NCBI RefSeq assembly: GCF_042096055.1
Contig: NZ_JBELMH010000001.1
Coordinates: 1 to 64,000 of the forward strand
DNA: 64,000 bases
DNA from: Citreimonas sp042096055
Lineage (GTDB): Bacteria > Pseudomonadota > Alphaproteobacteria > Rhodobacterales > Rhodobacteraceae
Direction: 5' to 3'
Position numbers and translations under genes: made by a program. The notes beneath the pieces are model-generated. The model searched no databases, had not been told where the DNA came from, and saw nothing but the letters and a program-made list of their open reading frames with translations. Positions 57,065 through 64,000 of the stretch are shown piece by piece. The number at the start of each line of letters is the position of its first letter. Position 1 is the first letter of the stretch.

Positions 57065-57374
57065 GCGCGGGGCTCCTTGAAGGCGGGGGCTGGGCGTTCG
57101 GACGCGACACTACCAGAGGCCGGACCGGTGTCCAGCGCGCCCGCCGGGCCGCTTCACCAGTCGGGAAGGTTTCCCATCGTAGTCCTTTTTTCCGGGTTGA
57201 CGCCTTGGCGTCCGGGGTCGATGACCCAAATGTCGGGATGCGACCGCATGTCCATCCCTGATGCATGGACACTCGGTCTTTGGGCCTGTATCCATTCAGG
57301 AAACTGAATACGGACTCGTCCGTAGCGTCCGCAAAGCATCGCCGATGCGGACACCATGCCGAAGGAGGCGCCCG
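57065..57374. other. Divergent intergenic region between the M20 dipeptidase and hemA
   Basis: This 310-bp stretch has no convincing gene. It contains two perfect inverted repeats: TGTCCAT / ATGGACA (57249-57255 and 57265-57271, 9-nt spacer), and ATTCAG / CTGAAT (57294-57299 and 57304-57309) around a GAAA tetraloop. It must hold the promoters of both genes. No TTGAT-N4-ATCAA (FnrL) or TGT-N12-ACA (PpsR) site was found. AAGGAGG at 57362-57368 is the hemA Shine-Dalgarno. Confidence 0.6.
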
Positions 57375-58598
57375 GTGAACTACACCGCGACACTCGACCA
57401 AGCCCTCAACCGCCTGCACGAGGAAGGCCGTTACCGGACCTTCATCGACATCGAGCGCAAGCAGGGCCAGTTCCCGCACGCCACGTGGCGGCGCGCGGAC
57501 GGGTCGGAATGTCCGATCACGGTGTGGTGCGGCAACGACTACCTGGGCATGGGGCAGCACCCCGCGGTGATGTCCGCCATGCACGAGGCGATCGACGCCA
57601 CCGGCGCGGGCTCGGGCGGGACGCGGAACATCTCGGGCACGACGGTGTACCACAAGCGGCTCGAGGCCGAGCTGGCCGACCTGCACGGCAAGGAAGCGGC
57701 GCTGCTGTTCACCAGTGCCTACATAGCCAACGACGCGACGCTGTCGACGCTGCCCAAGCTGTTTCCCGGTCTCATCATCTATTCCGACGCGCTCAACCAC
57801 GCCTCGATGATCGAGGGCGTGCGCCGCAACGGCGGCGCCAAGCGGATCTTCCGGCACAACGACGTGGCGCATCTGCGCGAACTGCTCGAGGCCGACGATC
57901 CGAAGGCGCCCAAGCTGATCGCCTTCGAATCGATCTACTCGATGGACGGCGATTTCGGCCCGATCGAGGCGATCTGCGATCTCGCCGACGAATTCGGCGC
58001 GCTGACCTATATCGACGAGGTGCACGCCGTCGGCATGTACGGCCCGCGTGGCGCGGGCGTGGCCGAACGCGACCGGCTGATGCACCGGCTCGACATTATC
58101 AACGGCACGCTGGCCAAGGCCTATGGCGTGATGGGCGGCTACATCGCGGCCTCGGCGAAGATGTGCGACGCGATCCGGTCCTACGCGCCCGGGTTCATCT
58201 TCACCACCTCGCTGCCGCCGGCCGTGGCGGCGGGTGCCGCGGCGTCCGTGGCGCATCTGAAACGCGACAGGAACCTGCGTGCGCTGCACCAGGAGCGCGC
58301 CAGCATCCTGAAGACGCGTCTGAAGGCGATGGGCCTGCCGATCATCGATCACGGCAGCCACATTGTACCGGTGATCGTCGGCGACCCGGTCCACACAAAG
58401 CGGCTTTCGGACATGCTGCTCGAGGGGTACGGCATCTACGTTCAGCCGATCAACTTCCCCACGGTGCCGCGCGGCACTGAGCGGCTGCGCTTCACGCCCT
58501 CGCCGGTGCATGGGCCGGGCGAAATGGACCAACTCGTCCGCGCCATGGATGAACTATGGAGCCACTGTGCGCTAAATCGTGCCGAATTAAGCGCATAG
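57375..58598 (+). CDS. hemA: 5-aminolevulinate synthase
   Basis: C4-pathway enzyme of tetrapyrrole synthesis, 407 residues, condensing glycine and succinyl-CoA. Conserved parts are WCGNDYLGMGQHP, the TGAGSGGTRNISGT glycine-binding region, the PLP-contacting DEVHAVG (214-220), and the PLP Lys248 in LAKAYGVMGGY. Start GTG 57375 with AAGGAGG upstream; length fits Rhodobacter HemA. Upstream sequence carries two inverted repeats that may control it. Confidence 0.97.
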   Translation: MNYTATLDQALNRLHEEGRYRTFIDIERKQGQFPHATWRRADGSECPITVWCGNDYLGMGQHPAVMSAMHEAIDATGAGSGGTRNISGTTVYHKRLEAELADLHGKEAALLFTSAYIANDATLSTLPKLFPGLIIYSDALNHASMIEGVRRNGGAKRIFRHNDVAHLRELLEADDPKAPKLIAFESIYSMDGDFGPIEAICDLADEFGALTYIDEVHAVGMYGPRGAGVAERDRLMHRLDIINGTLAKAYGVMGGYIAASAKMCDAIRSYAPGFIFTTSLPPAVAAGAAASVAHLKRDRNLRALHQERASILKTRLKAMGLPIIDHGSHIVPVIVGDPVHTKRLSDMLLEGYGIYVQPINFPTVPRGTERLRFTPSPVHGPGEMDQLVRAMDELWSHCALNRAELSA

Positions 58599-58613
58599 TC
58601 CGCTACAATCCTG

Positions 58614-58633
58614 TCAAACGCACGAAGGTTTGA
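58614..58633. promoter_or_regulatory. Inverted repeat between hemA and the RodZ-like gene
   Basis: TCAAAC (58614-58619) and GTTTGA (58628-58633) with an 8-nt spacer, 15 bp after the hemA stop. It may be a weak hairpin end of hemA or an operator of the next gene. No T-run. Confidence 0.3.
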
Positions 58634-58726
58634 TAAAGTTCCTTCCTATAACGTGGTCACGCGAATCGCGAAGATCGCGCATTGGGCAGGCACGAGGCGA
58701 CCGATGAAGACAGTGGGGCAGGCGAC

Positions 58727-60325
58727 ATGATGGGGCGCAAGAACCGCGACGCCGCGGTGCCAGAGGATACGGCCGCTCCCCAGAGCTTCGACGACTTCGA
58801 CCTGAAGTTGGGCGACATGATGCGGGGCGAGCGTGCCACGCTGGGCAAGTCGCTGCTGGACGTTCAGCGCGAATTGCGGATCAAGGCCGGCTACATCGCC
58901 GCCATCGAGAATTGCGATCCTTCGGCATTCGACACGCCGGGCTTCATCGCCGGCTACGTGCGGTCCTACGCGCGCTATCTCGGCATGGATCCCGAAGAGG
59001 CGTTCTCGCATTTCTGTGCCGAAAGCGGCTTTTCTGTCGCGCACGGCATGTCGAACAAGGCGTCGACCATCCGCAAGCCAGCGCAGCAGGCTCCGGTCGC
59101 CCCCGTGCGTGCGCGCGATCCGCTGATCAACCCCAAGACGCCTTTCGTTGCGCGCGACGACAGCTTCTTCACCGGCATCCAGCCCGCCGCCATCGGGTCG
59201 AGCCTCGTGCTGCTCGCGCTGGTGGGCGGCATCGGCTACGGCGCCTGGTCGGTGCTGCAGGAAGTGCAGCGCGTGCAACTGTCGCCGGTGGACCAGACGC
59301 CGCTGGTGCTCAGCGAACTCGATCCACTGGAAAGCGCCATGTCGCCTGCGGCCATGCCCGAGGAGGCGGAAGGCGACGACATGGCGGGCGTCTTCGCTCC
59401 GCCCAGCCGCGATTGGTACGATCGCATGCAGCGCCCCGAGGCGCTGGACACGCCGATCCTGGTCGCGCGGGACGGCCCGATCTCGACCCTCGATCCCGAC
59501 CGGGGCGGCGTCTATGCCGGCTTCGGCGCCGGCCGCCTGCCGCAGATCGACGAGAGCATCGCACTCGACCAGACGACGCAGCCTGCCGACACGCGCGCGG
59601 CCGATGTCGCCGTGGTCGCTGTTCGCCCCGCCTGGGTCCGGATCGACGATGCGTCCGGCACGACGCTGTTTTCTGGCATTCTGAACGGCGGCGAACGATT
59701 CGAAGTCCCCGCCGACGCGGTCTCTCCGCGCATCGAAGTGGGCGAATCCGGCGCGGTCTACTTCGCCGTCGCGGGCCAGGCCTACGGGCCCGCCGGGCCG
59801 ACGGGTGCGGTCACGGCCGACATCAAGCTGTCGGCTGCCGACCTTTCCGAGCGCTACGCGCCGGCCGATCCGTCCGCCGATCGCGATCTCGAACCACTGA
59901 TCGCATCGCTGCAGGCTCAGGCGGTCGACTCCGCCGTCGCCTCCGCACTCGACGGGGCCCTGCCCGCGACGCCGAAGGTCTTGGCCGATGCTCCCGCGGG
60001 CGTGACGGTCGTCGCCACCGCCGATGCCTGGGTGCGCGTGCGTACCGCGAACGGAACGACGCTGTTCGAGACCGTGATGAAGGCGGGCGAGACGTACCAG
60101 GTGCCGACGACCGAAACGCCGCCGACGATCCGGGCGGGCAATGCCGGCGCGATCTACTTCGCCGTGAACGGCCAGACCTACGGCCCCTACGGCGGCGCCG
60201 GCGCGGTCGCAGACAATCTCGCGCTGGCGGCGGACGCGATCTCGACCCAGATGGCGCAGGCCAATCCGGCCAGCGACAGCCGGCTGGCGCGCATCGTGGC
60301 GGAGCTTGCATCGACCGACCGCTGA
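58727..60325 (+). CDS. RodZ-like HTH/transmembrane protein with two DUF4115-like domains
   Basis: Inner-membrane protein of 532 residues. A cytosolic HTH_25 domain (about 28-100, GKSLLDVQRELRIKAGYIAAIEN) is followed by a linker and one membrane helix (about 157-176). Outside, two similar DUF4115-like domains occur (about 295-368 and 424-500), each with AWVR, GTTLF, GE, and YFAV-x-GQ-x-YGP. E. coli RodZ, which anchors MreB, has one such domain. The tandem pair suggests internal duplication. Probable role in cell shape or division; the MreB link is inferred. It precedes ispG by 88 bp. Confidence 0.88.
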   Translation: MMGRKNRDAAVPEDTAAPQSFDDFDLKLGDMMRGERATLGKSLLDVQRELRIKAGYIAAIENCDPSAFDTPGFIAGYVRSYARYLGMDPEEAFSHFCAESGFSVAHGMSNKASTIRKPAQQAPVAPVRARDPLINPKTPFVARDDSFFTGIQPAAIGSSLVLLALVGGIGYGAWSVLQEVQRVQLSPVDQTPLVLSELDPLESAMSPAAMPEEAEGDDMAGVFAPPSRDWYDRMQRPEALDTPILVARDGPISTLDPDRGGVYAGFGAGRLPQIDESIALDQTTQPADTRAADVAVVAVRPAWVRIDDASGTTLFSGILNGGERFEVPADAVSPRIEVGESGAVYFAVAGQAYGPAGPTGAVTADIKLSAADLSERYAPADPSADRDLEPLIASLQAQAVDSAVASALDGALPATPKVLADAPAGVTVVATADAWVRVRTANGTTLFETVMKAGETYQVPTTETPPTIRAGNAGAIYFAVNGQTYGPYGGAGAVADNLALAADAISTQMAQANPASDSRLARIVAELASTDR

Positions 60326-60413
60326 CGCGGCGGAGGTCCCGGTCGACGCTGGTCACGAAGGCGCACGAGGTATATATCGGCGCCAAGGACCCCAGATCGA
60401 CAGGACCAATGCG

Positions 60414-61544
60414 ATGAGCGTCAATCACGTTCGCCCGTGGCGCAACATCTACCGCCGCAAGTCGCGCCAGATCATGGTCGGCTCGGTGCCGGTGGGTGGT
60501 GACGCACCGATCAGCGTACAGACGATGACCAACACCGCGACGACCGACATCCGCGGGACGATCGCGCAGGTGCAGGCCGCCGCGGATGCGGGCGCGGACA
60601 TCGTGCGCGTCTCGGTCCCGGACCAGGACAGCAGCCGCGCGTTGAAGGAAATCACGCGCGAAAGCCCGGTGCCGATCGTCGCGGACATCCATTTCCACTA
60701 CAAGCGCGGGATCGAGGCTGCCGAGGCGGGCGCCGCCTGCCTGCGCATCAATCCGGGCAACATCGGCGACGAATCCCGCGTGCGCGAGGTCATCCGCGCG
60801 GCCCGCGACAACAATTGCTCGATGCGGATCGGCGTCAACGCCGGCAGCCTGGAACGCGACCTGCTGGAAAAGTACGGCGAGCCGTGCCCCGAGGCGATGG
60901 TCGAATCCGGCCTCGATCACATCAAGCTTCTTGAAGACAACGACTTCCACGAGTTCAAGATCAGCGTGAAGGCCTCCGACGTGTTCCTGGCCGCCGCGGC
61001 ATATCAGGGCCTGGCCGAGGCGACGGACAAGCCGCTTCACCTCGGGATCACCGAGGCCGGCGGCCTGACCACCGGCACGATCAAGTCCGCGATCGGGCTG
61101 GGCAACCTGCTGTGGATGGGCATCGGCGACACGATCCGCGTAAGCCTCTCGGCGGATCCGGTCGAAGAGGTCAAGGTCGGTTACGAGATCCTCAAGGCGC
61201 TGGGCCTGCGCCACCGTGGCGTGAACATCATCTCGTGCCCGTCCTGCGCACGTCAGGGCTTCGACGTGATCAAGACCGTCGAAGCGCTGGAAAGCCGTCT
61301 CGAGCACATCCGCACGCCGATGAGCCTGTCGATCATCGGCTGCGTCGTGAACGGCCCCGGCGAGGCGCTGATGACCGACGTGGGCTTCACCGGCGGCGGG
61401 GCAGGGTCCGGCATGGTCTACCTGGCCGGCAAGGCGAGCCACAAGATGTCGAACGAGCAGATGATCGACCACATCGTCGAGGAGGTCGAGAAGAAGGCCG
61501 CCCAGATCGAAGCGGCCGAGGCCGAGACGCAGGCGGCCGAGTAG
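60414..61544 (+). CDS. ispG: 4-hydroxy-3-methylbut-2-en-1-yl diphosphate synthase
   Basis: [4Fe-4S] enzyme of the MEP isoprenoid pathway, 376 residues. The TIM-barrel part has PVGGDAPISVQTMTNTATTD and ADIHFHYKRGI. Three cluster cysteines are in SCPSCARQGFD and IIGCVVNGPGEA. The two-domain bacterial form. AGGA lies 8 nt before the ATG. The RodZ-like gene and ispG pair is conserved in many proteobacteria. Confidence 0.97.
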   Translation: MSVNHVRPWRNIYRRKSRQIMVGSVPVGGDAPISVQTMTNTATTDIRGTIAQVQAAADAGADIVRVSVPDQDSSRALKEITRESPVPIVADIHFHYKRGIEAAEAGAACLRINPGNIGDESRVREVIRAARDNNCSMRIGVNAGSLERDLLEKYGEPCPEAMVESGLDHIKLLEDNDFHEFKISVKASDVFLAAAAYQGLAEATDKPLHLGITEAGGLTTGTIKSAIGLGNLLWMGIGDTIRVSLSADPVEEVKVGYEILKALGLRHRGVNIISCPSCARQGFDVIKTVEALESRLEHIRTPMSLSIIGCVVNGPGEALMTDVGFTGGGAGSGMVYLAGKASHKMSNEQMIDHIVEEVEKKAAQIEAAEAETQAAE

Positions 61545-61558
61545 CGGCCGCCCGCGCC

Positions 61559-62029
61559 TTACTTGGTCAGGTACCGCTCGAGCACGAAGGCGGGCATCGC
61601 CCCGCGGATCAGCCGGTCCGGCATCACGTAGGACGGCACAATGTCCAGCGTCAGCCGTTCCAGCAAGGCGGCTTCTTCGGCCGTGTCGGTGTGGTGCACG
61701 GCGACCGTGACGCCGATCCGCCGAGCAAGCGCGTCGAGTTCCGCACGGGCGGCGTCACATTCCGCACAATCCGGCCCCACGAAAAGCGCGATGTCCGCCG
61801 CGCCGCCGAACAATGCGTCCTTCTCGGCCGCGATCATCTCGAGGTCGCTGGCGATTTCGTCGGCATAGGGATCCTCGATGACGATCTCGGGTGCCCGCAG
61901 GGCGTCGATCCGGTCGCGCAGGGACAGGGGGTCCTGCGCCGCCACCGGCCCGGCGACAAGCGCCGCGCCGGCCACGACCGCAACCATGCGGAGATCGACG
62001 GGCTTCATGCGAAAAGTGCCTGGTCTCAT
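61559..62029 (-). CDS. Periplasmic thioredoxin-fold protein with CxxC
   Basis: Predicted exported protein of 156 residues. A signal peptide covers about the first 32 residues (hydrophobic core VAVVAGAALVAGPVAAQD), followed by a helical part. A thioredoxin-like half has IALFVGPDCAECDAARAELDALA, with the redox pair Cys-Ala-Glu-Cys, and the cis-Pro region DIVPSYVM. ATG 62029 overlaps the upstream DsbA-like stop as ATGA; an internal ATG at 62008 is an alternative start. Probably an envelope thiol oxidoreductase or reductant partner of the DsbA-like protein. Convergent to ispG. Confidence 0.85.
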   Translation of the reverse strand: MRPGTFRMKPVDLRMVAVVAGAALVAGPVAAQDPLSLRDRIDALRAPEIVIEDPYADEIASDLEMIAAEKDALFGGAADIALFVGPDCAECDAARAELDALARRIGVTVAVHHTDTAEEAALLERLTLDIVPSYVMPDRLIRGAMPAFVLERYLTK

Positions 62030-62606
62030 CCTTCGGCGCGTTCCTGCTCGACGATCTGCTGCATCGCGTCCAGCGGCGCGTAGCCGCGGACCAGCTGGTC
62101 GCCGAACACGAAGGTCGGCGTGCCGTTGATCTGAAGCTGCTGCGCCAGCGCACGGGTTTCCGCTATGCGGCGGGTGACCTCGTCGCTGTCCATCTCGGCC
62201 ATGATCGCCTCGGCATCCAGGCCCAGCGCCTCGGACAGCCGCACAAGCACCGCGTCGGTGGGATCGCCCTCAAGCGCCATCAGCGAATCGTGGACCGCCT
62301 TGTAGACGTCGTCGCCGGCCACGATCTGCGTCGCGATGGCGAAGCGCGACGAGATCATCGACGCCTCGCCGAGGATCGGAAATTCCTTCACGATCAGGCG
62401 GATATCGCCGTCGGACTCGATCAGCTGCGCCACCTCGGGCGAGGCACGCCGGCAATAGCCGCAGCGGTAGTCCATGAACTCGACGACCGTGATNNNNNNN
62501 NNNNNNNNNNNNNNNNNNNNNNNNNNNNNNNNNNNNNNNNNNNNNNNNNNNNNNNNNNNNNNNNNNNNNNNNNNNNNNNNNNNNNNNNNNNNNGGGTGTA
62601 AGGCAT
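62026..62606 (-). CDS. DsbA family periplasmic thiol-disulfide oxidoreductase (interrupted by an assembly gap)
   Basis: The visible C-terminal 155 residues hold the active site VVEFMDYRCGYCRRASPEVAQL (Cys-Gly-Tyr-Cys), an alpha-helical insert, and the cis-Pro loop INGTPTFVFGDQLVRGY typical of the DsbA/Com1 group. The N-terminal part lies in the 100-N gap; the start ATG is at 62606 with AGGAG 7 nt upstream, encoding MPYT before the gap. The frames on both sides do not match across 100 N, as expected for an unknown-length gap. A signal peptide is likely in the hidden part. Coupled to the thioredoxin-fold gene. Confidence 0.88.
62494..62593. other. Assembly gap (100 N)
   Basis: Exactly 100 N inside the DsbA-like gene. 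By comparison with family length, about 60 to 90 residues, including a signal peptide, are hidden. Confidence 0.98.
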
Positions 62607-62630
62607 CGAAGGCTCCTGTCTGAAGAAAAT

Positions 62631-63953
62631 CTAGCGGCGCTGCGCCTGTTCGGCGGCGGATAGCACATCCTGCGCCCGTTGCCACGGCCCCGATCCGCGC
62701 GGCACGAGGCCCGAGGCGCGCGCGGCATGCAGCCCGGCATCCTCCATCCGCCCCTGCAGCGCGTAGCGTTCCGCGGTGACGACCGAGGCCATGCCCGCCT
62801 GGCCGCTCTGCGCGTAGGCCATGGCGAGGTCGCGCAGCAGCCGCGCATCGGTGCCGTCGCGTCCCTGCGCGGCCTCGAGCGCGCGCAGCGCCTCGCCCGG
62901 GCGACCGGCGGCCAGAAGCGCGCGGCCCAGCCCGCCCAAGATCAACGGCTCGGACCCCGCCCGCTGCGCGGCGGCCTGGTAGACCTGCACGGCGGCGTCG
63001 AAATTGCGCGATTCCAGCAGGATCTGGCCCTTCAGCTCCAGCAGCAGCGGGTCGTCGCCGCGCAGGCGCAGCGCCTCGTCGATGGCCGCAAGCGCGCGGC
63101 GCGTGTCGGCGTTGCGGTGATGCGCCACCGCCTCGCGCATCAGGCGGATGTCGGCGCTGGGGCTGTCGCCGGCGCGCCGCAGCGTCCAGCTGGGCGCGCG
63201 CTGGAAGGCGGTCAGCTTGCCCTTGGCGCGCGCGAACCAGTAGTTCGCCGTGGCGTCGGGCGCGGCCTGCGGCTGGCCGGCGACCAGCCCTTCGAGGGCG
63301 CGCAGGCGGTCGCGGGTCAGCGGGTGACTGCGCACGTAGGGGTCCTGCCGGCCAAGCGACAGCGCCTCCTGCCCACTGAACAGCTGCTGCACCTCGACGG
63401 CGGCGCGCGGGTCGATCCCGGCGCGCGCCAGCAGCCGGACGCTTTCGATATCGGCCGAGGATTCCTCGGCCCGCGTGTGCGACAGGAACGAGCGCATCGC
63501 GCTGTTCTGCGTGCCGAGCGCGACCGCCGCCCCCAGCTGCCCCTCGCCCGAGGCGGCCGCTGCGGCGGCGCCCAGCACCAGGCCAAGCCCGGCCGCGGTG
63601 CGCGCGCTGCGCATGTTGCCCAGCCGCTGCGAGATGTGGCCGTTGGCGATATGCGCGGCCTCGTGCGCGATCACCGCCTGAAGCTGCGCCGCCGTTTCCA
63701 GCCGCGACACCAGCCCGGAATGGATGAAGATATGGCGCGTGTCGGCAACGAAGGCGTTGAGCGAGCCGTCATCGACCAGCAGGATGCGCGTCTGCGACGG
63801 GCTCAGCCCCGCGGCGCCCAGGATCGGCGCGGCCAGCTGGCGCAGCGCGTATTCGATATCGGCGTCGCGCAGCAGCGCCACGCCTGCGCGCGCCGGCGCC
63901 GCGATCGCAAGCGCCAGCACAAGCGCCATCATCCATCCAGCCGCGCGCCGCAT
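62631..63953 (-). CDS. M48 family periplasmic metalloprotease with TPR repeats (BepA-like)
   Basis: Exported protein of 440 residues. The signal peptide is about 1-23. The zinc motif is VIAHEAAHIANGH (HEAAH 97-101, third ligand in EESSADIESVRL), with AASGEGQL and other hydrophobic segments, and the family-specific RSHPLTRDRLRAL. TPR-like repeats occupy about 280-420 (for example LLELKGQILLESRNFDAAVQVYQ). BepA-type proteins act on outer-membrane protein assembly. It precedes the DsbA-like gene on the same strand by 24 bp, so an envelope quality-control operon is likely. Confidence 0.93.
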   Translation of the reverse strand: MRRAAGWMMALVLALAIAAPARAGVALLRDADIEYALRQLAAPILGAAGLSPSQTRILLVDDGSLNAFVADTRHIFIHSGLVSRLETAAQLQAVIAHEAAHIANGHISQRLGNMRSARTAAGLGLVLGAAAAAASGEGQLGAAVALGTQNSAMRSFLSHTRAEESSADIESVRLLARAGIDPRAAVEVQQLFSGQEALSLGRQDPYVRSHPLTRDRLRALEGLVAGQPQAAPDATANYWFARAKGKLTAFQRAPSWTLRRAGDSPSADIRLMREAVAHHRNADTRRALAAIDEALRLRGDDPLLLELKGQILLESRNFDAAVQVYQAAAQRAGSEPLILGGLGRALLAAGRPGEALRALEAAQGRDGTDARLLRDLAMAYAQSGQAGMASVVTAERYALQGRMEDAGLHAARASGLVPRGSGPWQRAQDVLSAAEQAQRR

Positions 63954-64000
63954 TGACGGTTACCCCATTCGCCCCGTAAGCCTCGGCCCGAGTAGAGAGG

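Noticed and set aside
58614..58633. TCAAAC-N8-GTTTGA as an FNR-type site
   Set aside because: The arms do not fit TTGAT-N4-ATCAA and the spacer is too long; kept only as a low-confidence repeat.
62421..62848. Reading frames running through the second N tract
   Set aside because: The real DsbA-like start (62606) and its body are in different frames across 100 N, so such joins have no meaning.

Overview
The window is chromosomal DNA from a high-GC alphaproteobacterium, most likely a Rhodobacterales (roseobacter-type Paracoccaceae) member. This rests on gene content and order: sciP next to ctrA followed by ligA and recG; 5-aminolevulinate synthase (C4 pathway) hemA; a single-chain indolepyruvate:ferredoxin oxidoreductase; CcmE; class 1B SpeD with SpeE; and HWE/HisKA_2-type sensor kinases. 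It is draft sequence: two runs of exactly 100 N (51557-51656 and 62494-62593) are scaffold gaps that break three genes. I see no tRNA, rRNA, insertion sequence, prophage or CRISPR array. Genes are packed tightly, and neighbouring genes in the same direction often overlap by ATGA or GTGA.

Layout. 0.2-3.6 kb: two divergent PAS/HisKA_2 sensor kinases and a single-domain response regulator. 3.6-11.5 kb (minus): an SDR, a small PilP/GspC-like protein, purF, cvpA, radA, a four-helix membrane protein, an Mla-type ABC transporter (ATPase and permease) and alr. 11.6-12.9 kb (plus): cobS and a CobC-type phosphatase. 13.0-15.8 kb (minus): dnaB and pyrC. 15.9-20.9 kb (minus): a cell-surface cluster of two GT2-type glycosyltransferases, a sulfotransferase and a hydrolase-like protein. 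21.0-25.3 kb (plus): MoxR ATPase, VWA protein and an OmpA protein with a very long acidic linker. 25.4-31.2 kb: a glyoxalase-fold protein, prfC, a Hint-domain protein, an atypical SDR coupled to an AlkC-like DNA repair protein, and an M48 protease. 31.3-38.3 kb: purL, then a LysR regulator divergent from indolepyruvate oxidoreductase with a good LysR operator between them. 38.4-43.1 kb: acyltransferase, murI, argC, ccmE, mnmA. 43.2-48.6 kb: sciP, ctrA, ligA, recG (cell-cycle control and DNA repair).

48.6-49.0 kb holds the most interesting item. It is a complete mini-gene for a 40-residue membrane protein, with a promoter overlapped by a GTTC-N7-GTTC LexA box, a strong Shine-Dalgarno and a strong intrinsic terminator. 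It has the architecture expected of a SidA-like SOS-induced division inhibitor. 49.0-57.1 kb: Fe-S scaffold-like protein, hisI, gluQRS, trmFO (partial), an enoyl-CoA hydratase (partial), a PaaI thioesterase, speE, speD, a divergent MocR-type regulator that has lost the PLP lysine, and an M20 dipeptidase. 57.4-61.5 kb: hemA, a RodZ-like protein with two DUF4115-like domains, ispG. 61.6-64.0 kb (minus): a thioredoxin-fold protein, a DsbA-like protein (broken by a gap) and a BepA-like M48/TPR protease, together an envelope redox and quality-control group.

Most of the window is ordinary housekeeping. The non-routine signals are the LexA-controlled microprotein, a CCTCCCT anti-Shine-Dalgarno motif against a terminator downstream of the LysR gene, the lysine-less MocR next to speDE, the glycosyltransferase/sulfotransferase fusion, and several perfect inverted repeats in divergent promoters.
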